From NCBI GenBank assembly GCA_045544195.1, contig JAZPYO010000020.1:1-63905 (forward strand): 63,905 nucleotides of DNA, written 5' to 3'. Below are positions 50,361 through 58,466 of the stretch, piece after piece. The notes under the pieces were generated by a model that was given only the letters and a program-made list of their open reading frames with translations, made no database searches and was not told the DNA's origin. Position numbers and translations under genes: made by a program. How positions within the stretch are numbered: the stretch's first letter is position 1; each line of letters opens with the position of its first letter. Source of the stretch: RGIG7213 sp045544195 (lineage in GTDB: Bacteria > Bacillota > Clostridia > Oscillospirales > CAG-272).

Positions 50361-51065
50361 ATGAATATAGGCGGTATCCAACGCCTGACACTGCTTGATT
50401 ATCCCGGCAAGATCGCTTGTACTGTTTTCACCGTCGGGTGCAATTTGCGGTGTCCCTTTTGCCACAATGCCTCGCTTGTAACGCACACGAACGATGCTGA
50501 GGAGTATTCAGTATCAGAGCTTATGCAGTATCTGCAAAAGCGCAAGGGCATGCTTGACGGCGTGTGCATTTCCGGCGGCGAACCGCTTTTGCAAAGCGAC
50601 ATTGAGACTGTTATAAGGGATATAAAGGCGCTCGGCTATTCTGTGAAGCTCGACACGAACGGCACATTTCCCGAAAAGCTCGAGCAGCTTATAAATTGCG
50701 GTCTTGTTGACTACGTTGCCATGGACGTGAAGAACTGTGAGGAAAAATACGCAAAAACGGCGGGGCTTGAAAGCATTGATATAAGCAAGATCAAAAAAAG
50801 CATAAGCATTCTTATGAACAGCAAAATAGATTTTGAATTTCGCACCACCGTTGTAAACGAGCTTCACACCCCGAACGACATAAAAAAGCTGTCAATGATG
50901 ATAAGCGGCGCGAAAAAATACTTTATTCAACCGTTTTTGTACAGCCCTGACTTGATCTGCGACGGGCTTTCTGCCGTTCGGACACAAGACCTTGTTCAAA
51001 TGAAACAATTTTCTGAATTGTTTGTTGAAAGCGTTGAAATCAGAGGTACAGACACAACATATTGA
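50361..51065 (+). CDS. nrdG: anaerobic ribonucleotide reductase activating protein
   Basis: A 234-residue radical SAM enzyme that makes the glycyl radical on NrdD. The cluster motif CNLRCPFC follows FTVGCN in the N-terminal part; GVCISGGEPLLQ is the SAM-binding GGE motif. It belongs to the YjjW/NrdG-like group used with class III reductases. Start follows AAGGAG. Its stop lies within the left arm of the terminator that precedes the nrdD promoter, so nrdG and nrdD are separately transcribed although adjacent. Confidence 0.92.
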   Translation: MNIGGIQRLTLLDYPGKIACTVFTVGCNLRCPFCHNASLVTHTNDAEEYSVSELMQYLQKRKGMLDGVCISGGEPLLQSDIETVIRDIKALGYSVKLDTNGTFPEKLEQLINCGLVDYVAMDVKNCEEKYAKTAGLESIDISKIKKSISILMNSKIDFEFRTTVVNELHTPNDIKKLSMMISGAKKYFIQPFLYSPDLICDGLSAVRTQDLVQMKQFSELFVESVEIRGTDTTY

Positions 51066-51095
51066 GATTCCTGCATCTCAATATGTTGTTTTTTT
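51055..51095 (+). terminator. terminator between nrdG and nrdD
   Basis: CAACATATTGAGAT/ATCTCAATATGTTG, a perfect 14-bp stem, then TTTTTTT. It overlaps the nrdG stop codon. Confidence 0.95.
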
Positions 51096-51097
51096 GC

Positions 51098-51126
51098 TTG
51101 ACAATCCTCAGCATATATGGTATAAT
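51098..51126 (+). promoter_or_regulatory. consensus sigma-A promoter of nrdD
   Basis: TTGACA, 17-base spacer, TATAAT, a perfect match, only two bases after the terminator T run. A 100-base leader follows before the start codon. Confidence 0.92.
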
Positions 51127-51228
51127 ACCGCTACATCTTCACAAGATGATACTACGCGGATATAGGCGAATTATTTTCCCGAAAATGTCGGAACAATATG
51201 AAAGAAAACAAAAAAGGAGATGAAGAAA

Positions 51229-53592
51229 ATGTACAACGTAGTAAAAAGAGACGGTAAAACCGTCAATTTTGACATAAGCAAGATATCGGGCGCTATAAAG
51301 CAGGCGTTTGAGGCTTGCCAGAGGCATTATAATGACGATGTGATCGATTTTCTTGCCTTGAAGGTAACGGCAGATTTTGAATCGAAGATAGAAAACGGAG
51401 CAATATCCGTTGAGCATATACAGGACAGCGTTGAAACAGTTCTTATAAAGGCAGGCTATGACGATGTTGCAAAGGCTTACATCATTTACCGCCGCCAGCG
51501 TGAGAAGATACGCAATATAAATGCGACGGTCGTTGACTATAAGGCGATAATTGACAACTACCTTAATATAAATGACTGGAGAGTAAAGGAAAATTCCACC
51601 GTTACGTATTCTGTCGGCGGTCTTATCCTCAGCAACTCAGGCGCTGTTACCGCTAACTATTGGCTTTCTGAAATATACGATGATGAAATAGGCAACGCTC
51701 ACAGAAATGCCGACATACATATACACGACTTGTCAATGCTCACAGGCTACTGCGCGGGCTGGTCGTTAAAGCAGCTCATTCAGGAGGGGCTTGGCGGTGT
51801 TCCCGGTAAGATAACCTCATCACCCGCAAGCCACCTTGCAACGCTTTGCAACCAGATGGTAAACTTCCTTGGCATAATGCAGAATGAGTGGGCGGGCGCT
51901 CAGGCATTTTCATCGTTTGACACGTATCTTGCTCCGTTCGTGAAGGTCGATAACCTTTCCTACGAGCAGGTCAAAAAGTGCATTGAATCGTTTATATACG
52001 GCGTAAATACGCCGAGCCGCTGGGGCACTCAGTCTCCGTTTACAAATATTACTCTTGACTGGGTAGTTCCGTCTGACTTAGCTGAGCTTAACTGCATCGT
52101 CGGCGGTAAGGAGATGGATTTCAAATACAAGGACTGCCAGAAGGAAGTTGACATGGTCAACAAGGCATTCATCGAGATAATGATCGAGGGCGATGCCAAC
52201 GGCAGAGGCTTCCAGTATCCTATCCCCACATATTCCATAACGAAGGATTTCGACTGGTCGGAAACAGAAAATAATAAGCTGCTGTTTGAGATGACATCCA
52301 AATACGGTACGCCCTATTTTTCCAACTACATAAACAGCGATATGGAGCCGAGCGACGTAAGAAGCATGTGCTGCCGCCTGCGTTTAGACCTTCGCGAGCT
52401 TCGCAAAAAGTCGGGCGGCTTCTTCGGAAGCGGTGAGTCTACGGGCTCTGTCGGTGTAGTTACGATAAATATTCCCAGAATTGCATATCTTTCAAAGGAC
52501 GAAAAGGAGTTTTACGAAAGACTCGATCGCCTTATGGACATTTCCGCCCGCAGCCTTAAGGTCAAGAGAACGGTCATCACAAAGCTGCTTGACGCAGGAC
52601 TCTATCCGTACACGAAAAGATACCTCGGAACGTTCAACAACCACTTTTCAACCATTGGTCTTGTCGGTCTTAATGAGGCGGGGCTCAATGCAAAATGGAT
52701 AAGAAAGGACTTAACGCACAAGGAAACACAGCAGTTTGCAAAGGACGTGCTTAATCATATGCGTGAAAAGCTGTCCGATTATCAGGTCCAGTACGGCGAC
52801 CTTTACAACCTTGAGGCGACACCTGCGGAATCGACTGCATTCCGTCTTGCAAAGCATGATCTTAAGCGTTATCCCGACATAATCACGGCGGCGAAGGATG
52901 ACGGCGATACACCGTATTACACGAACTCCTCACATTTGCCCGTCGGTTATACATCTGACATATTTACGGCTCTTGATGTTCAGGATGAATTGCAGACGCT
53001 TTATACATCAGGCACGGTATTCCACGCGTTTTTGGGCGAAAAGCTCCCCGATTGGCGCGCGGCGGCAAATCTTGTAAGAAAGATAGCGGAAAACTACCGT
53101 TTGCCCTACTATACGCTTTCACCTACTTATTCCGTATGCAAAACGCACGGATATATCGCAGGCGAGCATTTTGAGTGCCCTGAGTGCCACGGCGTGACAG
53201 AGGTATACAGCCGTATCACAGGCTACTACCGCCCCGTAAAGAACTGGAACGACGGTAAAACACAGGAGTACAAGGACCGTATGGTATACGATATTGAAGG
53301 CTCTGTTCTGAAAAGAAACGGCTGCTCTTGCGAGGAAAATGCAAAAGATGACACAAGCGATGCAAAGGACGGGGTATATCTGTTCACAACTGCAACGTGC
53401 CCCAACTGCAAGATAGCGTGCTCGCTTCTTGATAAAGCGGGCGTTGAATACGTAAAGCTCCTTGCTGATGAAAACGCTGAATTTGCCGTATCACTCGGCA
53501 TAAAGCAGGCTCCCACGCTTGCCATCGTTAAAAACGGCGCAACGGAAAAGTACACGGGCGTTTCAGATATCAAAAAATGGCTTAAGGCATAA
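51229..53592 (+). CDS. nrdD: anaerobic ribonucleoside-triphosphate reductase with C-terminal glutaredoxin-like domain
   Basis: A 787-residue class III reductase that makes deoxynucleotides without oxygen. ATP-cone at 1-90 (VVKRDGKTVNFDISKISGAI), the ten-stranded barrel core, a C-terminal zinc motif (CPEC), and the glycyl-radical site RITGYYRPVKNWNDG. After a short linker a thioredoxin/glutaredoxin-like domain is fused at about 716-787: TTATCPNCKIACSLL with a CPNC redox motif and a cis-proline (QAPTLAIVKNG). I use ATG 51229, nine bases after AAGGAG; an in-frame ATG at 51220 lies too near it. trxB follows after 16 bases and probably reduces the fused domain. Confidence 0.95.
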   Translation: MYNVVKRDGKTVNFDISKISGAIKQAFEACQRHYNDDVIDFLALKVTADFESKIENGAISVEHIQDSVETVLIKAGYDDVAKAYIIYRRQREKIRNINATVVDYKAIIDNYLNINDWRVKENSTVTYSVGGLILSNSGAVTANYWLSEIYDDEIGNAHRNADIHIHDLSMLTGYCAGWSLKQLIQEGLGGVPGKITSSPASHLATLCNQMVNFLGIMQNEWAGAQAFSSFDTYLAPFVKVDNLSYEQVKKCIESFIYGVNTPSRWGTQSPFTNITLDWVVPSDLAELNCIVGGKEMDFKYKDCQKEVDMVNKAFIEIMIEGDANGRGFQYPIPTYSITKDFDWSETENNKLLFEMTSKYGTPYFSNYINSDMEPSDVRSMCCRLRLDLRELRKKSGGFFGSGESTGSVGVVTINIPRIAYLSKDEKEFYERLDRLMDISARSLKVKRTVITKLLDAGLYPYTKRYLGTFNNHFSTIGLVGLNEAGLNAKWIRKDLTHKETQQFAKDVLNHMREKLSDYQVQYGDLYNLEATPAESTAFRLAKHDLKRYPDIITAAKDDGDTPYYTNSSHLPVGYTSDIFTALDVQDELQTLYTSGTVFHAFLGEKLPDWRAAANLVRKIAENYRLPYYTLSPTYSVCKTHGYIAGEHFECPECHGVTEVYSRITGYYRPVKNWNDGKTQEYKDRMVYDIEGSVLKRNGCSCEENAKDDTSDAKDGVYLFTTATCPNCKIACSLLDKAGVEYVKLLADENAEFAVSLGIKQAPTLAIVKNGATEKYTGVSDIKKWLKA

Positions 53593-53608
53593 GGCGGACA
53601 GATAAAAT

Positions 53609-54523
53609 ATGTACGATATTATAGTAATCGGCGGCGGCCCTGCGGGGCTGACCGCCGCCCTGTATGCGCGCAGGGCAAGCAAAAGCGTTCTCGTTATCGA
53701 AAAGGACGCCTTCGGCGGTCAGATAACACATTCTCCCAAGGTTGAAAATATCCCGGGCTTTTATTCTCTTTCGGGAAATGAATTTGCTGAAAAGCTCGTA
53801 GAGCAGGTAATGCTTCAGGGTGCTGACGTTGAAAGCTGTCAGGTGCTTTCCGTTATAGACTGCGGGGAATACAAGACGGTCAAGACCGACGACGGAGACT
53901 TCACCTGTAAGGCGGTTATAATCGCAACGGGTACAAAGCACAGAATGCTCGGAATTGAAAACGAGGAGGATTTCGTAGGACACGGCATTTCCTTTTGCGC
54001 GGTATGCGACGGTGCATTTTATAAGGATAAAACGGTTGCCGTTATCGGCGGGGGTAATTCCGCCTTGCAGGAGGCGATACTTTTATCAAAGCTGTGCAGT
54101 AAGGTGTATCTGATACAGAATCTTGATTTCTTCACAGGTGAGGCGACGCTTTCAGAGCAGGTGAAGAATACTGACAATATTGAAATAATTCTCGGCGCGG
54201 TGGTGAGCGGTCTGCACGGTGATGCTGACGGGGAGCTGTCAAAAATAACGGTAGAAAATACGTTAGCGTCACAGATATCGGAAATAGACGTTGACGGTAT
54301 GTTCGTTGCCATAGGACTCGTTCCTCAAAACGAGATATTCGCAAGTCTCATCGCCCTTGATGAAAGAGGGTATATAAAGGCAGACGAAGGCTGCGAAACG
54401 AATGTACGCGGAATTTTCGTTGCGGGAGATTGCAGGACGAAAAAAATACGTCAGGTGGCGACAGCCGCATCGGACGGCGCAACAGCCGCCCTTGCTGCGT
54501 GTGACTACGTGGACGGAAGATAA
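53609..54523 (+). CDS. trxB: thioredoxin-disulfide reductase
   Basis: A 304-residue flavoprotein that passes electrons from NADPH to thioredoxin-type proteins. FAD motif IGGGPAGLTAALYARR, redox-active CAVCDG, the NADPH motif GGGNSALQEAILLS, and C-terminal GIFVAGDCRTK are present. Directly downstream of nrdD, suggesting that it reduces the glutaredoxin-like domain fused to NrdD. Weak ribosome binding site (GGCGGA). Confidence 0.95.
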   Translation: MYDIIVIGGGPAGLTAALYARRASKSVLVIEKDAFGGQITHSPKVENIPGFYSLSGNEFAEKLVEQVMLQGADVESCQVLSVIDCGEYKTVKTDDGDFTCKAVIIATGTKHRMLGIENEEDFVGHGISFCAVCDGAFYKDKTVAVIGGGNSALQEAILLSKLCSKVYLIQNLDFFTGEATLSEQVKNTDNIEIILGAVVSGLHGDADGELSKITVENTLASQISEIDVDGMFVAIGLVPQNEIFASLIALDERGYIKADEGCETNVRGIFVAGDCRTKKIRQVATAASDGATAALAACDYVDGR

Positions 54524-54534
54524 ACGAAAAAAAT

Positions 54535-54570
54535 AACGCCCGATGGGGAATACCTGTCGGACGTTTTTTT
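54535..54570 (+). terminator. terminator of nrdD-trxB
   Basis: AACGCCCGA/TCGGACGTT imperfect stem and a run of eight T. Confidence 0.75.
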
Positions 54571-54572
54571 TG

Positions 54573-54685
54573 CACTGCAAGGCAGTGCTTTGCCCGCCCC
54601 GTTGGGGGGGTACGGGGACGGGCAAATTATGATGTGTCTGAAAGTCGGAAAAATGCAGGGCAGTGCTTTGCCCGCTATGTGAGTG
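54573..54685. repeat. hairpin-array repeat, copy 6 (variant stems)
   Basis: Variant with changed but still complementary stems: GCACTGC-AAG-GCAGTGC instead of GTACTGC/GCAGTAC, and TTTGCCCG CCCCGT / ACGGGG A CGGGCAAA instead of CTGCCCG/CGGGCAG. A second partial unit follows at 54650. The GTGATGT mini-hairpins are nearly absent. Confidence 0.85.
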
Positions 54686-54724
54686 GACGGTAGGTTTTGT
54701 GACCTTGCGTTTGGAAAATTTAAA

Positions 54725-54768
54725 AGGGGCTGTTGCAGATGCGATCCTTTCGCACTGCAGCAGCCCCT
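54725..54768. terminator. bidirectional terminator
   Basis: AGGGGCTGTTGCAG/CTGCAGCAGCCCCT stem; T-rich on both sides. Ends the leftward leucine-rich-repeat gene. Confidence 0.85.
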
Positions 54769-54785
54769 CGTTATTTTTATTGATC

Positions 54786-57700
54786 TTACGCTATCATCTG
54801 AGCAAGATATTCAAGGTCCTTTTCATTTATCGTGCCGTCGCCGTTGGCGTCGGCATATTCGGGATAATCAACGCAGCCGCCTAACAGTATCTGCTTTTTA
54901 AGTCTGATAAAGTCCTTTGCGCTGAGCTTGCCGTCACCGTCAACGTCACATTTTACTGCGACTGCCTGGCTGTCCACCACCTGACCGTCCTGCACGAGCT
55001 GAATGATGCAACCCGTTTTTATAACGTCATTATCGCCGAGAACCGTAGATTTGTCGCTGTCAAGAACGTAGACGGTATATCCGTCGTACGATGCTTTAAG
55101 CTCAAGCACGGTCATACCGAGGGTAACGGGCTCTATCACGCCATCCGCCTCACTCGCCTTCACGGTAACGGCAAAGATTGCCGTAGCGCCGCTGCTCGTC
55201 ACCGTCAGCGTCTGCTTGCCGTACGAAAGGCTGTCAAAGGCGGAAACGGTATAGCTGTTGCTTTGATACACGATACCGTTTTCAAGATACTCGGTAACGG
55301 TCAAGCCGTCAAGGCAAAGCTCCTGCCCGTATTCGTATTCCACCACGGACGGTAAAGTAACGGTTAAATATTGCACAGGCACCGTATTGACAGCGGCGTT
55401 CAATAACACTTCGTTGCCGGAAGAGATCTCAACGTCGCTCCACATAGCCTCACTGCCGCCGTAATACACCGTCGCAAGGCTTGTGCAACCGTCAAACGCA
55501 TATTCGCCGATGGATGTTACGCCGTCTTCAATGATCGCGGACGTTATCGAGTCCTTATAGCTATACCAAGGTGCTTGGTTACCGTAAGAAGAATAATCTG
55601 TCATCGCTCCCGTGCCGCTTATCGTGAGCACTCCGTCATCGCTGGTAGTATACATTATATCGTCGCCGCATCTGCCGCTGTTATACAATATTTCCGCATT
55701 TATAACGGAATCGTTGCCGAATTCGATGCTGATATTATTCCACTCATCCTCACTGCCGCCGTAATACACCGTCGCAAGGCTTGTGCAATAGTAAAACGCA
55801 CGCCAGCCGATAGTCGTCACGCTGTCGGGGATAGTTACGAACTCAAGGCTTGTGCAATATCTAAACGCATAATCGCCGATAGTCGTCACGCTGTCGGGGA
55901 TAGTTACGGACACAAGGCTTGTGCAATCGGGAAACGCAAAATCGCCGATAGACGTCACGCTGTCGGGGATAGCATATGCCGTTCTTTTGTTTCCTATAGG
56001 ATAAAGAATCAGCCGTGTTTTATTTTTATTAAACAATACGCCGTATTCATCGTTTGAATAATTTGCATTATTCTCATCGACCGTTATTGTCTCAAGGCTT
56101 GTGCAATCGTAAAACGCACTTTCGTCGATAGTCGTCACGCTGTCCGGAATAGTTACGGACTCAAGGCTTGTGCAATCGTAAAACGCACTTTCGCCGATAG
56201 TCGTCACGCTGTCCGGAATAGTTACGGACTCAAGACTTGTGCAACCGTAAAACGCACCCTCACTGATATACTTAACGCCATTGCCGATAGTTACGGACGC
56301 AAGGCTTGTGCAATTGTAAAACGCATAATCGCCGATGGACGTCACGCTGTCCGGAATAGTTACGGACGTTAAGCTTCTGCAATAGGAAAACGCATACTCG
56401 CCGATGGACGTCACGCTGTCCGGAATAGTTACGGACGTTAAGCTGTTGCAAACGGAAAACGCATACTCGCCGATAGTCGTCACGCTGTCGGGAATAGTTA
56501 CGGATGCAAGGCTTTTGCAATATCTAAACGCGCCCTTTCCGATAGACGTCACGCTGTCGGGGATGGTTACGGACGCAAGGCTTGTGCAATCGTAAAACGC
56601 ACTGTCGCCGATAGTCGTCACGCTGTCGGGAATAGTTACGGACTCAAGGCTTGTGCAATTGTAAAACGCTTCACTTCCGATAGTCGTCACGCTATCGGGG
56701 ATAGTTACGGATACAAGGCTTTTGCAACCTCTAAACGCATAATCACCGATAGTCGTCACGCTGTCGGGAATAGTTACGGATGCAAGGCTTGTGCAATCGT
56801 AAAACGCATTATCGCCGATAGACTTCACGCTGTCGGGGATAGCATATGCCGTTCTTTTGTTTCCTATAGGATATTGAATAAGCGTTGTTTTATCTTTATT
56901 GAACAATACGCCGTATTCATCGCTTGAATAATTTGCGTTATTCTCATCGACTGTTATTGACGCAAGGCTTGTGCAATTGTAAAACGCATAATCGCCGATA
57001 GACTCAACACCGTTACCGATAGTTACGGACGCAAGGCTTGAGCAATCGGAAAACGCACTATCGCCGATCGACGTCACGCTATCGGGGATAGTTACGGACG
57101 TTAAGCTTTTGCAACCGTAAAACGCATACTCGCCGATAGACGTCACGCTGTCGGGGATAGTTACGGACTCAAGGCTTGTGCAACCGTAAAACGCACTCTT
57201 ACTGATATACTTAACGCCATTGCCGATAGTTACGGACGTTAAGCTTTTGCAACCGTAAAACGCATACTCGCCGATAGTCGTCACGCTGTCCGGAATAGTT
57301 ACGGACGCAAGGCTTGTGCAACCTTCAAACGCAGAACCGCTGATAGACGTCACGCTGTCGGGAATAGTTACGGACACAAGGCTTGTGCAATCGGAAAACG
57401 CATAATTGCCGATGGATGTCACGCCGTTTTCGATGATCGCGGACGTTATCGAGTTCTTATAGCTATACCAAGGTGCTTGGTTACCGTAAGAAGAATAATC
57501 TGTCATCGCTCCCGTGCCGCTGATGACGAGGGTGCCGCTGTCGTACAACGACCAATTAACGCTATCGCCGCATGTGCCCGAGTATAAGACCGTGCCGTGA
57601 TCGTCTGATAAAGCATCGTTCGTTGAAACGATCTCTTGTGTGATCTCTTCTGCGACGTCTGTCGTTGAAATGATATCTTGCTTTATCTGCCCTGAAGTGT

Positions 57701-57809
57701 CGGTTTGCGGAAGCTCCGTTCCGGCAACGGGTGAAAGCTGTACGGACGTCAGCATTATTGCCGTTGCAATAAACGATGCGCACGCCCTTCTGAAATTAAA
57801 ATGTGCCAT
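54786..57809 (-). CDS. BspA-type leucine-rich-repeat protein with Ig-like and dockerin domains
   Basis: A 1007-residue secreted protein: signal peptide at 1-30, then more than twenty 23-residue BspA-type (LRR_5) repeats built on TSIGDYAFYNCTSLASVTIPDSV, a bacterial Ig-like stretch (LTVTEYLENGIVYQSNSY), and a C-terminal type I dockerin with two calcium loops (DVDGDGKLSAKDFIRLKKQI and DANGDGTINEKDLEYLAQMI). Two longer spacer segments (ITVDENNANYS, LFNK, IGNKRTAYAIPD) interrupt the repeats. Likely surface-exposed ligand binding; partner for the dockerin not in view. Near-identical DNA repeats suggest recombination. Confidence 0.92.
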   Translation of the reverse strand: MAHFNFRRACASFIATAIMLTSVQLSPVAGTELPQTDTSGQIKQDIISTTDVAEEITQEIVSTNDALSDDHGTVLYSGTCGDSVNWSLYDSGTLVISGTGAMTDYSSYGNQAPWYSYKNSITSAIIENGVTSIGNYAFSDCTSLVSVTIPDSVTSISGSAFEGCTSLASVTIPDSVTTIGEYAFYGCKSLTSVTIGNGVKYISKSAFYGCTSLESVTIPDSVTSIGEYAFYGCKSLTSVTIPDSVTSIGDSAFSDCSSLASVTIGNGVESIGDYAFYNCTSLASITVDENNANYSSDEYGVLFNKDKTTLIQYPIGNKRTAYAIPDSVKSIGDNAFYDCTSLASVTIPDSVTTIGDYAFRGCKSLVSVTIPDSVTTIGSEAFYNCTSLESVTIPDSVTTIGDSAFYDCTSLASVTIPDSVTSIGKGAFRYCKSLASVTIPDSVTTIGEYAFSVCNSLTSVTIPDSVTSIGEYAFSYCRSLTSVTIPDSVTSIGDYAFYNCTSLASVTIGNGVKYISEGAFYGCTSLESVTIPDSVTTIGESAFYDCTSLESVTIPDSVTTIDESAFYDCTSLETITVDENNANYSNDEYGVLFNKNKTRLILYPIGNKRTAYAIPDSVTSIGDFAFPDCTSLVSVTIPDSVTTIGDYAFRYCTSLEFVTIPDSVTTIGWRAFYYCTSLATVYYGGSEDEWNNISIEFGNDSVINAEILYNSGRCGDDIMYTTSDDGVLTISGTGAMTDYSSYGNQAPWYSYKDSITSAIIEDGVTSIGEYAFDGCTSLATVYYGGSEAMWSDVEISSGNEVLLNAAVNTVPVQYLTVTLPSVVEYEYGQELCLDGLTVTEYLENGIVYQSNSYTVSAFDSLSYGKQTLTVTSSGATAIFAVTVKASEADGVIEPVTLGMTVLELKASYDGYTVYVLDSDKSTVLGDNDVIKTGCIIQLVQDGQVVDSQAVAVKCDVDGDGKLSAKDFIRLKKQILLGGCVDYPEYADANGDGTINEKDLEYLAQMIA

Positions 57810-58074
57810 TAACGATTACCTCTTTTCGTTATTATTTAATAGCTATCCGCGAAGCAAATGTGAACAAATGCTTCATACATATATGAATAAATATAGCATA
57901 GCCGATATATATACATATATATTAGATGTAAATATATTGTGAATTATATATCATCATTGTACTTGTCCGGAATAACAGGGTGAAAAAACGCTTACCTGAA
58001 GGCGGATATGACCTTTTGTCGATAAGCGTTGATATTATATCAATGATGTTTCAGATACCGAAGGACGTTTTTGT
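57810..58074. other. AT-rich upstream region without a gene
   Basis: Between the leftward LRR gene and the repeat at 58078. AT-rich stretch around 57880-57950 (repeated atatat) probably holds the LRR promoter. No credible gene. Confidence 0.5.
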
Positions 58075-58077
58075 TTT

Positions 58078-58290
58078 TGCACTGCAAGGCAGTGCTTTGC
58101 CCGCCCCGTTGGGGGGGACGGGGACGGGCAAATTATGACATCGCGCATTGTGTCTGAAAGTCGGAAAAATGCAAGGCAGCGCTTTGCCCGCCTCGTTTTT
58201 GGGTACGGGGACGGGCAAATTATGACATCGTGCATTGTGTCTGAAAGTCGGAAAAATGCAAGGCAGTGCTTTGCCCGCTATGTGAGCGGA
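58078..58290. repeat. hairpin-array repeat, copy 7 (two tandem variant units)
   Basis: Two units, each with a small AGGCAGTGCTTTGCCCG or AGGCAGCGCTTTGCCCG start and GC-rich bulged hairpin, linked by 'tgtctgaaagtcggaaaaatgcaaggcag' as at 54630. One unit reads CCTCGT opposite ACGGGG, keeping a G-T pair. A third partial unit ends at 58290. Confidence 0.85.
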
Positions 58291-58373
58291 CGGAAGATAA
58301 AAACGGATAATAAACGGAAAAGCCTTCCTTATTATTAAAGGAAAGCTTTTTGCTTTTAACTGAGTCTTTATCA

Positions 58374-58440
58374 CCGCTTGCGGTGATGTGTCCCGATGCC
58401 CAGTTGCTTTGCAACTTGGGGGGGTGGGCATCGGGGACAC
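58374..58440. repeat. bulged long hairpin, possibly related
   Basis: CACCGC-TTG-CGGTG next to GTGATGT, then GTGTCCCGATGCCCA opposite TGGGCATCGGGGACAC with one bulged base and an inner GTTGC-TTT-GCAAC hairpin. Same design as the arrays but new stem sequences. Confidence 0.65.
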
Positions 58441-58466
58441 TTTTATAAAACAAATACTGAATCGTG

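Noticed and set aside
55575..56057. Rightward frames inside the LRR gene
   Set aside because: They arise from periodic codons of the LRR repeats on the opposite strand.
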